From positions 1,550,001 to 1,614,000 of the forward strand of contig NZ_CP078091.1 in NCBI RefSeq assembly GCF_025917005.1: a stretch of 64,000 nt of DNA, written 5' to 3'. This DNA comes from Porphyrobacter sp. ULC335. GTDB lineage: Bacteria; Pseudomonadota; Alphaproteobacteria; Sphingomonadales; Sphingomonadaceae. The notes under the pieces are model-generated. The model made no database searches and was not told where the DNA came from. It worked only from the letters and a program-made list of their open reading frames with translations. The position numbers were made by a program, and so were the translations under genes. Below, in pieces: positions 7,722-15,754 of the stretch (the first letter of the stretch is position 1; the number at the start of each line of letters is the position of its first letter).

Positions 7722-10484
7722 TCACCCGTGCGCGCCGAACTCGTTGGCGATGGCGGTGCTGATTCGCAGGCTCAACTCCTGCGCGCGGGCGATGGGCGTC
7801 ATGAAGTCGCGCTCGATCGCGCCGTAACCTTCCTCGCCGCCATCGGGGTAGTCGCTGGGCTCGTCCAGCGGGAAGTCGCGGGGGCCCGGGATGCGCACCG
7901 GGAAGGCGCGGCGCAGCTGGGCGAGCGCTTCGTCGACGCGCAAAGTCATCACCATTTCAATGACATCGCGGCGGCTGATATCGTTGGCACGGCTGAAAGC
8001 GGGGACCGCCACCGCTTTGAGGAACATGTGCTGGAGCAGGGCCAGCCGCAGCGCCTGCAACACGCCGATCCGGCGGCGCACATGCTCGCGCGCCTCGTCG
8101 GCCACTTCGCCGGGCAACAGGTCGGTGAGCCGGTGCAGCTTGATCGCGTCAATCCGCAGGCGCGAGGCAAGGCGGCGGAACACCCCGGTCCGGTCATCGC
8201 CGACCAGATATTCGGCCAGCGCGGCGCAGCTTCCCGCAAGGTGATCCTCGGTTCCGCGATAGGTGCGGCTGGCCCAATAGGCCGAGTTGAACAGCTCGCC
8301 GTAAGCCGCCACGGTCTTGATGCTGGCGAGCGCATTGGCGGCCCGCGCCAGCCGCAGGATCTGGCTGCCGCGCGGAGATTCTGCAAGCAAAGCAGCGATT
8401 TCCTCGCGGTTTCCGTCCGCTGCGCTGCCGATCCCGGCGATGACATTGACCGGGTATCCGAGCTGCTGGAGGATCGCATTATGCGGGATCGCGCGGATCT
8501 GGCGCAGGCTCATCTCGCGGTCGGCGTTGATGTCGCTCTGGCGGCGCGAGACGCGGCTGCCCGTGGGGTTGAGCAGGCCCAGCCCGAAAGCGGTCACCGC
8601 GCGGGCATAGGTGCGGCTGGCGAGGTGATCGCCCTGATGCTCTTTCACCGCGCGGTAGAAATCGAGGCTGACATCGGTGCGGTGGTAGAACGGGTCTGCG
8701 GGCGCAGCCACGTCGGTCTCGGCCGGGCGCAGTTCGGCAATGCGGCTGAGGGTCGCGAGCGCCAGTTCGGGCGTGGCGAAGAACAGGTATCCGTCACCGC
8801 CCTGAAAGCTGACTTCGGGCTCCAGCCGGATGCCCGCTCGGGCGAAGCGTCGCCGTGCCCAGGGGGAGAGAGGCCATTCGATCCGGTCGCGGAAGCTTGC
8901 GGGATGCGCGCCGCGGCCCATGCTTTCGCCGTGGGTGTTGAACACCAGCGCGGCGATATCGCCGAGGCCGTTGGCGGCCATCGCTTCGGCCAGGCGGCCT
9001 TGCAGACGCTCGATGGCAAGGGCTGCGGGCACCTGCCCCACAAAGCGCCCCGCGTCCGAGAACCCGGTCTGCACCGCCACCCGTCCGCGCTTGCGCGCAT
9101 AGGCGCGGTAGGCAGGCTCGGCGAGGAGCGCATCGAGGAAGCGCCCGCCGTGTTCCAGCGCGGTCTCGGTCTCGAACAGCGGCGAGACATCGACCTTGTC
9201 CTCCACCCCGAACAGCTTGGCGAAATAGAGCGCGGCGAGCACCGTGGCGGGCTGTTCGCACTCGGCGACCAGCATGCGGATCGGCGCATCGGCATCAATG
9301 TGCTTCACGATCTGCGCCATGGCGATGAATTGGCGGATCGCGGTCGAGCTTTCGGTGGCGAGCGCGGCGAAATTGGTGCGCAGCGGCTTTGCCTCGTCGA
9401 CCAGACGGCGCAGCGTGGCAATCGCGCCCTTGCTGGCGAGGTCGATCGCCTCGTGATCGCCCAAGCGGCGGCGCACCGCGTTGTGGAGCTGCTTGGCGTT
9501 CACCCGGAAGTGGATCCAGCCCATGCCCAGCCCGTCGGCACGCATCGCGGCGGCGAGGGTGAGCAAGCGGACGGCACGGGCGGGTTCGGCGGTCTCCGCC
9601 TCGGTTTCTAGCGCGGCTATCAGAGGGGTGAGCGAGAGCAGGTTGTCGGCGCTGTGGGTGGTCAGCCGGTTGGCGGCGGTTGCAAGTGCTTCGGCGCTCG
9701 ACAGGTCAGCGTCGAAATCCTCGGCGCGCGCTTTGGCAAAGGCGGTGGCAGGGCGCAGCGGCGCCAGCAGCGGGTGAGCGGCGTCCAGCGCTTCCAGGCT
9801 GGCGGTATAGCGCGTCAACCGTTCGGCCTTTTCACCGAGACGGAAGGCGATCGAGGTGTGCCAGCCGATATCGGTGCGCCCGTCCATGTCATAGCCGACC
9901 CAGCTGGCGAAGCGGAACGGCACGGGGCGAAGGCCGCGCCACTCCCGCGGCCAGCGGCTGCGGGCGTCGCCCAGCAACCGGGCAACGATCACATCGCGGG
10001 CGTCCTGTGCGCGGGCCATCGCTGCCATCGCCGCGCGATGTTCGTGGTCCAGCGTCACCGCGCTCCGCGTTGGCGGCACGGCGCAGACGCTATCGTCAAC
10101 GTCGTCCGGCGCCGAGGCGGAGAGCGCCACCGCTTCGGCCTGTGAAGGGGTGAGCAGGAAGGTCGGGTGCGCGGTGAAGACGGCGTGGAGTTGCGGGCGT
10201 TCCCAGCGGATGCGGAAGGCCTCGAAATCTTCCTCCTCATCCGTCATCGCTGCCGGAGCGGCTGGCGGCGTGAGCAAGGTGCGCAGCTTGCGGGCGCGTG
10301 CTTTCAGCCCGTCACACTCCAGTTCCGCGACCAATGCGGTGAGATCGTCGAGGCTGACCTCGCCCCCTTCCAGCGCGCGCGACAGGTCGAGCGAAAGCTG
10401 GAAAACGGGATTGAACAGCGGTGTCTCGCGCGTGCGCTGGTGCAGCTCGCCAAGCCGCGCTTCCAGCGCCGCGACCGTCCTCAC
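7722..10484 (-). CDS. Divergent phosphoenolpyruvate carboxylase-like protein
   Basis: 920 aa. The overall length and several blocks follow PEP carboxylase (PEP + bicarbonate to oxaloacetate): VFTAHPTF (usual VFTAHPTE), SWVGYDMDGRTDIGW (usual SWMGGDRDGNP), GFSDAGRF (usual GYSDSxKDAG), NTHGESMGRG (usual FHGRGGSxGRGG) and LRQIRAIPHNAILQQLG (usual LRAIPW.F.WTQ). Many active-site positions differ, including the arginine of the FHGRGG loop, so full activity is doubtful. The start used is GTG, overlapping the glk stop as GTGA; the longer open frame upstream only shadows glk. It forms a two-gene operon with glk and ends close to a parS. Confidence 0.75.
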   Translation of the reverse strand: MRTVAALEARLGELHQRTRETPLFNPVFQLSLDLSRALEGGEVSLDDLTALVAELECDGLKARARKLRTLLTPPAAPAAMTDEEEDFEAFRIRWERPQLHAVFTAHPTFLLTPSQAEAVALSASAPDDVDDSVCAVPPTRSAVTLDHEHRAAMAAMARAQDARDVIVARLLGDARSRWPREWRGLRPVPFRFASWVGYDMDGRTDIGWHTSIAFRLGEKAERLTRYTASLEALDAAHPLLAPLRPATAFAKARAEDFDADLSSAEALATAANRLTTHSADNLLSLTPLIAALETEAETAEPARAVRLLTLAAAMRADGLGMGWIHFRVNAKQLHNAVRRRLGDHEAIDLASKGAIATLRRLVDEAKPLRTNFAALATESSTAIRQFIAMAQIVKHIDADAPIRMLVAECEQPATVLAALYFAKLFGVEDKVDVSPLFETETALEHGGRFLDALLAEPAYRAYARKRGRVAVQTGFSDAGRFVGQVPAALAIERLQGRLAEAMAANGLGDIAALVFNTHGESMGRGAHPASFRDRIEWPLSPWARRRFARAGIRLEPEVSFQGGDGYLFFATPELALATLSRIAELRPAETDVAAPADPFYHRTDVSLDFYRAVKEHQGDHLASRTYARAVTAFGLGLLNPTGSRVSRRQSDINADREMSLRQIRAIPHNAILQQLGYPVNVIAGIGSAADGNREEIAALLAESPRGSQILRLARAANALASIKTVAAYGELFNSAYWASRTYRGTEDHLAGSCAALAEYLVGDDRTGVFRRLASRLRIDAIKLHRLTDLLPGEVADEAREHVRRRIGVLQALRLALLQHMFLKAVAVPAFSRANDISRRDVIEMVMTLRVDEALAQLRRAFPVRIPGPRDFPLDEPSDYPDGGEEGYGAIERDFMTPIARAQELSLRISTAIANEFGAHG

Positions 10485-11479
10485 GCCGCATCTCCATGCT
10501 CGGAGGCGAAGGCCGCTGCCGCGCCGAACAGGCCGGGTTGCGGATGGACGATGAGCTTGACCGGGATAGATGCCATCAGGCTCTCGAACCGGCCCTTGGC
10601 CTTGAACCGCGCCGCAAAGCCTGACGCCAGCAGCGTCTCGCGGATGCGGTAGCCGAGGCCGCCTGCGATCACGACGCCAGCAAAGCCGCCCTGCGCCAGT
10701 GCTAGATCCCCCGCGACCGATCCCAGCGACAGGCAGAAGCGGTCGACCGCGGCCGCCGCCAGACTGTCTTCGCCGCTGGTGCCAAGCGTCCATATCTCGA
10801 TCGCGTCACGCTCTGGTTCGCTGCGCTGTTCGAGCGCGGCGAGTGCCTGATAGATGTCGACGATGCCCGGGCCGGCCACCACGCGCTCCACCGAGACGCG
10901 GTTGTGGCGGCTGCGCAGACGGGCGAGAATGGCGTCCTCAATGCTGTCGAGCGGAGCAAAGTCGATATGGCCGCCCTCGGTCGCCTGCACGCGATAGCTG
11001 GTGCCCGACCGGTAGAGATGCGCAACGCCGAGGCCGGTGCCCGGGCCGAGCACGCTGATGGTGCCCTCGCGGCCCAGCGGTTCGTCGGGGCCTGCAAGAT
11101 GGAGGAATTGGCTGTCATCCGCGCGCGCCACCGCATGGGCTACGGCCGCGAAGTCATTGACGATGGTGTAGTGTTCGGCGCCCAGCTTCTCGGGGATCAG
11201 CGCCGGGCGGATGATCCACGGATTGTTGGTGAAGCGGATCACCGGATTGAGATTGCCCGGCGTGCCGACCGGCCCGGCAATCGCCATGCTGACGGCAGGG
11301 GGCAGGGTGCCGCCCTTGCGGTCGCGGAAGGCCTCCCAAGCGGTCTGGAAGCTGGCGTGATCGGCGGTGTGGAGCGTTTCCGGCTCGTCGAGGCTGATCG
11401 CTCCGTCTGCGCCAATGCTGGCAATGGCAAAGCGGGCATGTGTCCCGCCGATATCGACCGCCACCAGATCGCGCATCAT
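10481..11479 (-). CDS. glk: Glucokinase
   Basis: 332 aa from the ATG preceded by GGGGACGGGA; an in-frame GTG 15 bases upstream would include that ribosome site and is less likely. It phosphorylates glucose to glucose-6-phosphate for Zwf. Family marks are the phosphate loop VDIGGTHARFAIA at the N-terminus, VNDFAAVAHAV, and GPGTGLGVAHLY. The stop overlaps the next gene's GTG start by 4 bp. The upstream region carries the 15-bp element also found before zwf, consistent with joint control of glucose catabolism. Confidence 0.92.
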   Translation of the reverse strand: MMRDLVAVDIGGTHARFAIASIGADGAISLDEPETLHTADHASFQTAWEAFRDRKGGTLPPAVSMAIAGPVGTPGNLNPVIRFTNNPWIIRPALIPEKLGAEHYTIVNDFAAVAHAVARADDSQFLHLAGPDEPLGREGTISVLGPGTGLGVAHLYRSGTSYRVQATEGGHIDFAPLDSIEDAILARLRSRHNRVSVERVVAGPGIVDIYQALAALEQRSEPERDAIEIWTLGTSGEDSLAAAAVDRFCLSLGSVAGDLALAQGGFAGVVIAGGLGYRIRETLLASGFAARFKAKGRFESLMASIPVKLIVHPQPGLFGAAAAFASEHGDAA

Positions 11480-11521
11480 TCCCGTCCCCGTCACTTCGCC
11501 TCAGCGGCAGGGCTGTAGCAG

Positions 11522-11548
11522 GCGGCGCGCGGGATTCCCACGCGCCGC
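11522..11548. terminator. GC-rich hairpin between the S46 peptidase gene and glk
   Basis: Eight-base arms GCGGCGCG and CGCGCCGC flank a loop that itself contains GGGA/TCCC. There is no clear T-run. It could terminate the peptidase transcript or sit in the glk leader. The right arm overlaps the 15-bp element by three bases. Confidence 0.45.
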
Positions 11549-11560
11549 ATACTTATTCAA
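11546..11560 (-). promoter_or_regulatory. 15-bp element shared by the zwf and glk upstream regions (copy 2)
   Basis: Minus-strand TTGAATAAGTATGCG, identical to 4987-5001. It starts about 67 bases before the glk start codon. Its role is not known; its placement before two glucose-catabolic operons suggests a shared regulator or promoter element. Confidence 0.5.
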
Positions 11561-11580
11561 ATTTTGCACCCGTGCGGGGA

Positions 11581-13719
11581 TTATTGGGCCGAGACGCCCA
11601 TTTCCTTGAGCAGACGGTCCGCGCCGTCGACCTTCTCCATGGTCCACAGCATGAAGCGGCTGTCGACGTGGATCGTGCGGTTGATGGCGGGATCATACAT
11701 CCAGTCCGACACCACGCCTTCGATCGTGCCGTCGAAGGCAAGGCCGACGAACTCGCCGCGCGCGTTCAGCGTCGAGGAGCCCGAGTTGCCGTTGGTGATG
11801 TCGACGGTGGACAGGTAATCGACCGGCAGCGTGCCAAGCTCGGGCGCGGCCCAGCGGCCGTAGTCCTTCGCCTTGATCAGTTCGATCATCTTGTCCGGCG
11901 CGTCAAATTCACCGCGGCCGGTGTGCTTGGCGACGATGCCTTCAGCGGTGGTGAACGGCGTCCACTCTTGCCCGTCGACCTTCTTGCCCGTCACCTTGCC
12001 ATAGGTGAACCGCAGCGAGCCATTGGCGTCGGGGTACATGGTCTTGCCCTGCGATGCGGCATAGGCGAGGCGTGCTTCCATCACCTTCGAACGGGCCTTC
12101 TGGACCTGACCCGAACGCTCCTTGTCAGCAGCCTCGGCAGCCATCGCTTCGTCGTAGGTGGCGACAGCGAGCTGGATGAAGGGATCGCTCGAAGCCTTGA
12201 AGTCGGCGACCGACTTGCCCATCCACTCCATCCGCTTGGCAGTGTTGCCAAGTTCGGTGGCGGCATAGAACGAGGCGAGGTCGCGGCCGTCCATGAAGGC
12301 GTCGAAGCTCCTGATCCGGTCGTCCGCGCCAAGCTGGCGGTATTCGGCGATACCGTCTTCCCACAGCGCCTTGTCGATTTCGGCCACATAGCGCCGCTCG
12401 ATGCGCTGCATGCCTTGCGTCATGAAGGCCTTGTCGCGCGCCTGATAGCCGGGCTCACGGTCCTTGTCGGGCTTGGCCTGCTCGTTCGCCCAACGGTAGA
12501 GCGAGCGTGCCGCGCCGTAGAGCTGGCCGCGGCCAAGCATCCCCTTGCGCGCATCGGCGAGGGCGGCTGCATTGCCTTCAGCAATCAGACGATCAAGCTC
12601 GGCCAGCGCTGCGCCGTACTGCGTCTCGCGCTTGGGATCGGCCTTGATCCACGCGCGGAAAGCCGCTTCTTCGGCCTGCTTTTTGGCGACCAGCGAGATC
12701 GCGTCGGCCCCGGCCATCTGGCCAGCGATCTTCTTTTCGTAATTCTCCACGCCCTGCAGCGTTGCGGCATAGGCGATGGTCGCGGCCTGATTGCCCGCGG
12801 TCAGCTCGTCGATGCGGTTGCCATATTCGGTCAGCATGCTCTGCTGATAGGGGTAGAGCTCCTCGTAGTAGAAGCGCGCTTCATCGGCGCTGCGCAGACG
12901 TTCGGTGGTGCCCGGGAAGCCGGCGACCATGATGAAGTCGCCGTCCTTCACGCCGTCCTTGGCGATGGGCAGCCATGCCTTGGGCTTGAAGGGCACATTG
13001 TCCTTGCTGAACGCAGCCGACGAGCCGTCCGGCGCGACATAAGCGCGGTAGAACGAGAAATCGCCGGTGTGGCGCGGCCACATCCAGTTGTCCTTCTCGC
13101 CGCCGAAATTGCCCACGCCAGCGGCGGGCGCATAGACAAGGCGCACGTCCTGGATTTCGAGCTGCTGCTGGAGCCAGTATTGCTGCCCGCCGAAATAGGC
13201 GCGCACGTCGCAGCGGCGGTTGGCCTGCTTTTCGCAGGCTTCGATCAACGCGGTGCGGTTGGCTTGCAGACGGTCATAACGCGCGCGGCCTTCCAGCTTT
13301 TCGGCGCCCTTGAGCATGTCCTTGGAAACGTCGCGCAGGTCCTCGATCACATAGACCCGGCTGCCGGGGGCGGCGGGAAGCTCGTCGCCGAGCGTCTGCG
13401 CCAGAAAGCCGTTGGTGAGGTAATCATTCTCGGGCGAGGAATTGTACTGGAGCGAGCCGGCCACGCAGTGGTGATTGGTTGCCACCAGACCATCGGGCGA
13501 AAGGAACGCGGCCGAGCAGCCACCCAGCGACGCGATCGCGGTGAGCGGCGGACGCTGGAGATCGCCCAGGGTCTTGGCATCAAGCTCAAGACCGGCGGCT
13601 TTCATCTCGTCGGCGATGGCGCCGGTCTGGCTCGGCAGCCACATGCCTTCATCGGCTTGCACGGCGGCGGGTGCGGCAATCATCAGGGCGGACGCCCCGG
13701 CGAGCAGGAATTTCTTCAT
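11581..13719 (-). CDS. S46-family dipeptidyl peptidase (DPP7/DPP11 type)
   Basis: 712 aa from an ATG that gives a clean signal peptide (MKKFLLAGASALMIAAPAAVQA). S46 enzymes are periplasmic serine exopeptidases of chymotrypsin fold with a helical insertion; they release N-terminal dipeptides. The catalytic His is in GLVATNHHC and the catalytic Ser in NGNSGSSTLN near the C-terminus. The residue that decides specificity in this family appears as Gly in LAFDGTIEG, as in DPP7-like enzymes; DPP11 has Arg there. This points to broad rather than Asp/Glu specificity. The gene stands alone ahead of glk on the same strand. The family call is secure; the subtype is inferred. Confidence 0.92.
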   Translation of the reverse strand: MKKFLLAGASALMIAAPAAVQADEGMWLPSQTGAIADEMKAAGLELDAKTLGDLQRPPLTAIASLGGCSAAFLSPDGLVATNHHCVAGSLQYNSSPENDYLTNGFLAQTLGDELPAAPGSRVYVIEDLRDVSKDMLKGAEKLEGRARYDRLQANRTALIEACEKQANRRCDVRAYFGGQQYWLQQQLEIQDVRLVYAPAAGVGNFGGEKDNWMWPRHTGDFSFYRAYVAPDGSSAAFSKDNVPFKPKAWLPIAKDGVKDGDFIMVAGFPGTTERLRSADEARFYYEELYPYQQSMLTEYGNRIDELTAGNQAATIAYAATLQGVENYEKKIAGQMAGADAISLVAKKQAEEAAFRAWIKADPKRETQYGAALAELDRLIAEGNAAALADARKGMLGRGQLYGAARSLYRWANEQAKPDKDREPGYQARDKAFMTQGMQRIERRYVAEIDKALWEDGIAEYRQLGADDRIRSFDAFMDGRDLASFYAATELGNTAKRMEWMGKSVADFKASSDPFIQLAVATYDEAMAAEAADKERSGQVQKARSKVMEARLAYAASQGKTMYPDANGSLRFTYGKVTGKKVDGQEWTPFTTAEGIVAKHTGRGEFDAPDKMIELIKAKDYGRWAAPELGTLPVDYLSTVDITNGNSGSSTLNARGEFVGLAFDGTIEGVVSDWMYDPAINRTIHVDSRFMLWTMEKVDGADRLLKEMGVSAQ

Positions 13720-13812
13720 CGAGCACATACCTCTTGCGAGCGATGGCGCGCGCAGCATCGGGCGGCGGCGCACATCGGAGTGGAGCGCGCCTTCAGGCGC
13801 ATGGCGCGCGTG

Positions 13813-14466
13813 TTAGGCCAGATGACGTGGCGGCGGAAGGGGCGAATCCGCGCCATCGACAAATGACCGGCTGGCCGGATTGAGCACCAGCAGCAGCCGC
13901 ACTGCGCCCGTCCCCGCGATCGGCGGTGAACGGTGGATCGCGGGGCGATCGGTGGCCAGCTTGCCCTTGAACAGCCCGATATCGAATGCGGCGAGGCGGT
14001 GGATGCGCTGCGGCTCGCCGCCGGTGGCAACGCGGTCGGCATCAGCTTCGTCAAGCCAGTCGGTGCCTTCGCCAACGTAAGTCGTGATGAGGCGGGCTGA
14101 CACGTAATCGGCGTGGAACTTGCGGCAGGAATCCGTGCGCACCACCTCCAGCCGCAGTTCGAAGCGGGCAAGGTCCATCGCCATGCAAAACAGCCGGGCG
14201 AGGAGGGTTGCGTCATCGATCAGCGCGCGGTGGAGTGCCGCATCTCCGCCGAAACCGCCCTGCTGCAATTCTTGTCCGAGCATCTCGGGCACACCGGCGA
14301 CATCGCTTTCGAAACGCAAATCTTTGGGCGTCCCGGCGATGAGCGGCGTGAAATCGGCGAGGGCCGTCCGCTCCCAGATGGCGAGATTGCAATCCGGATC
14401 ACGGATCGCGGAGAGCACGTCAGGGTTGTCGGAGGATCGTGACAGGCGGTTGAGAAGCGTTGCCAT
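13813..14466 (-). CDS. DUF1826 family protein
   Basis: 217 aa from the ATG beginning MATLLNRLSR; a longer frame upstream adds a Cys-rich stretch without family similarity. The conserved DUF1826 pattern is visible: NLAIWERTALADF near the N-terminus, CRKFHADYVSARLITTYVGE with TDWL, IGLFKGKL, and RSPPIAGTGAVRLLLVLNP at the end. The biochemical function is unknown. DUF1826 genes are often met in zinc-responsive gene sets (recalled), and a Zur-like palindrome lies just upstream here, which fits. It is divergent from a lipoprotein gene across a 167-bp intergenic region. Confidence 0.8.
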   Translation of the reverse strand: MATLLNRLSRSSDNPDVLSAIRDPDCNLAIWERTALADFTPLIAGTPKDLRFESDVAGVPEMLGQELQQGGFGGDAALHRALIDDATLLARLFCMAMDLARFELRLEVVRTDSCRKFHADYVSARLITTYVGEGTDWLDEADADRVATGGEPQRIHRLAAFDIGLFKGKLATDRPAIHRSPPIAGTGAVRLLLVLNPASRSFVDGADSPLPPPRHLA

Positions 14467-14500
14467 AAGCGGTTGCGACCTCGGGCGGCAGAATAATGAG

Positions 14501-14512
14501 ACGTTGTAACAT
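14501..14512. promoter_or_regulatory. Zur-box-like palindrome
   Basis: ACGTTGTAACAT matches the symmetric Zur core ATGTTATAACAT at 10 of 12 positions. It lies 35 bases upstream of the DUF1826 start and about 120 bases before the divergent lipoprotein gene. Zinc control is inferred. Confidence 0.45.
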
Positions 14513-14633
14513 AGCGCTAGCCTTGCCGCGGAAAAGACGCAAGCCCCGCAGCGCGAAAGGCTCTTGCGAGTGATTATCATCTGGGCCATGAGGCCTGCCA
14601 CATGCAATCCCCGCGCAAAGGATAGACAGCTCC

Positions 14634-15491
14634 ATGAACACCACCCTCAAACTCTGGACCCAGCTTGGCCTCGGCACGGCGCTTGCCGGTGGGCTGCTCG
14701 CGGCTTGTGGCGGCGAAGCGGGGGGCGAGGGTGCGGCAGGCGAGGCGGGCGCTGCGCCCGATACTGCTGCGACCGCGGGCGAGGGTGAAGGCGGCGCGGG
14801 TGAAGGTGAGGGCGGCGCAGCGGCCGGCGGCGAAGGCGAGGGCGGCGTCGCGGTTGCCGACGCGGGCAGCGATCCGGTCGCTTACGGGATCGCGCTGGCT
14901 GTTACCGAAGCCCATGTGGTCGCCGCGCGCGATGCCTATGCCGCAGGCAAGAAGGACGCTGCCGCCGAAATGTTCGCGCATCCTGTGAGCGAGGTTCTTG
15001 TCGACATGGACCCGGTCTTTGCCAAGCTCGGCGTCAAGGATTTCAAGCCGCTGCTGACCGAAGCCTCGCTCGCCGCGATCGAAGGCAAGAGCCCTGCCGA
15101 GGTCAACAAGGCCTATGACAAGATCATTGCCGCGCTGCGCGGGGCGGCGTCCAAGGCTCCTGCATCGGACGCGAGCGCTGCAAAGGTCGCCACCGGCGTG
15201 ATCGCCGACCAGATCGAACGGGCGAGCGCGATGTATCGCTCGCTCGCCAAGAACGACGGCTACGAACCATACCTTGACGGCTATGGCTTCGCCGCCGTCG
15301 CGGCGAGCAGCTTTGCCGCCTCGGGCGCGGCAATCAAGGCCGAGAACCCGGCCGCCCACGCACGCATTGCCGAAGCGCTGGCGGTGCTCAAGCAGGCCTA
15401 TCCGACCGCAGCCCGGCCCGCCAAGCTGCCGGTGGAGGCGGGCGCGGTTTCGGGCGCTTCGGCCAAGGTGATGCTCGCCGCCGCCAATTGA
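14634..15491 (+). CDS. Lipoprotein with Gly/Glu/Ala-rich linker, function unknown
   Basis: 285 aa. The N-terminus is a lipoprotein signal with the lipobox LLAAC (Cys near residue 25). A low-complexity linker of Gly, Glu and Ala follows (roughly residues 26-75, GEGEGG-type repeats). A helical domain of about 200 residues comes next, with the segment MFAHPVSEVLVDMDPVF and later GYEPYLDGYGFAAVA. I do not recognise the domain. It should be anchored in the outer or inner membrane and face the periplasm. It is divergent from the DUF1826 gene and shares the region with a Zur-like box, so a zinc-linked role is possible but unproven. A GC hairpin follows the stop. Confidence 0.75.
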   Translation: MNTTLKLWTQLGLGTALAGGLLAACGGEAGGEGAAGEAGAAPDTAATAGEGEGGAGEGEGGAAAGGEGEGGVAVADAGSDPVAYGIALAVTEAHVVAARDAYAAGKKDAAAEMFAHPVSEVLVDMDPVFAKLGVKDFKPLLTEASLAAIEGKSPAEVNKAYDKIIAALRGAASKAPASDASAAKVATGVIADQIERASAMYRSLAKNDGYEPYLDGYGFAAVAASSFAASGAAIKAENPAAHARIAEALAVLKQAYPTAARPAKLPVEAGAVSGASAKVMLAAAN

Positions 15492-15501
15492 TTCCTCCGG
15501 A

Positions 15502-15523
15502 TGCAGGGCCCGCTGGCCCTGCA
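15502..15523. terminator. Strong GC hairpin after the lipoprotein gene
   Basis: Perfect nine-base arms TGCAGGGCC and GGCCCTGCA with a four-base loop start 10 bases after the stop codon. The T-run is weak (ACGTTT), so it may be a terminator or an mRNA-end stabiliser. Confidence 0.55.
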
Positions 15524-15754
15524 AACGTTTCAACCTTGTCTAAATGCGACAAAGTGCGCCCCGCGGCGACCTTTCGGGGTCTGCACGCTTGTCTTTGCTG
15601 CAAGCCTTAGTAGGCTTCAGGATACGAGGGGTCGTGGGTTGCAGGGCGAATGCCGACACGAACGGTATCACCGTGCAACTGAACGCATTTACTGATGCGC
15701 AGAGCAGTCAATCGGGCGGCAATATCTGCGCACGTCAGGGTTTGGGGGAGAACC
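15524..15754 (+). promoter_or_regulatory. Upstream region of the TPS/CHAT/cytochrome gene series
   Basis: This 231-bp non-coding stretch precedes tpsB. It holds two inverted repeats: TTGTC at 15536-15540 with GACAA at 15548-15552, and AAGCCT-TAGT-AGGCTT at 15602-15617. It ends with a GGGGGAG ribosome site at 15744-15750. I could not fix -35/-10 hexamers with confidence. As the only sizeable gap before a very long run of rightward genes, it is the probable promoter region. Confidence 0.4.

Noticed and set aside
10485..10793. N-terminal extension of the PEP-carboxylase-like gene
   Set aside because: It overlaps glk out of frame and reads as Arg/Gly-rich shadow; the GTGA overlap gives a better start.
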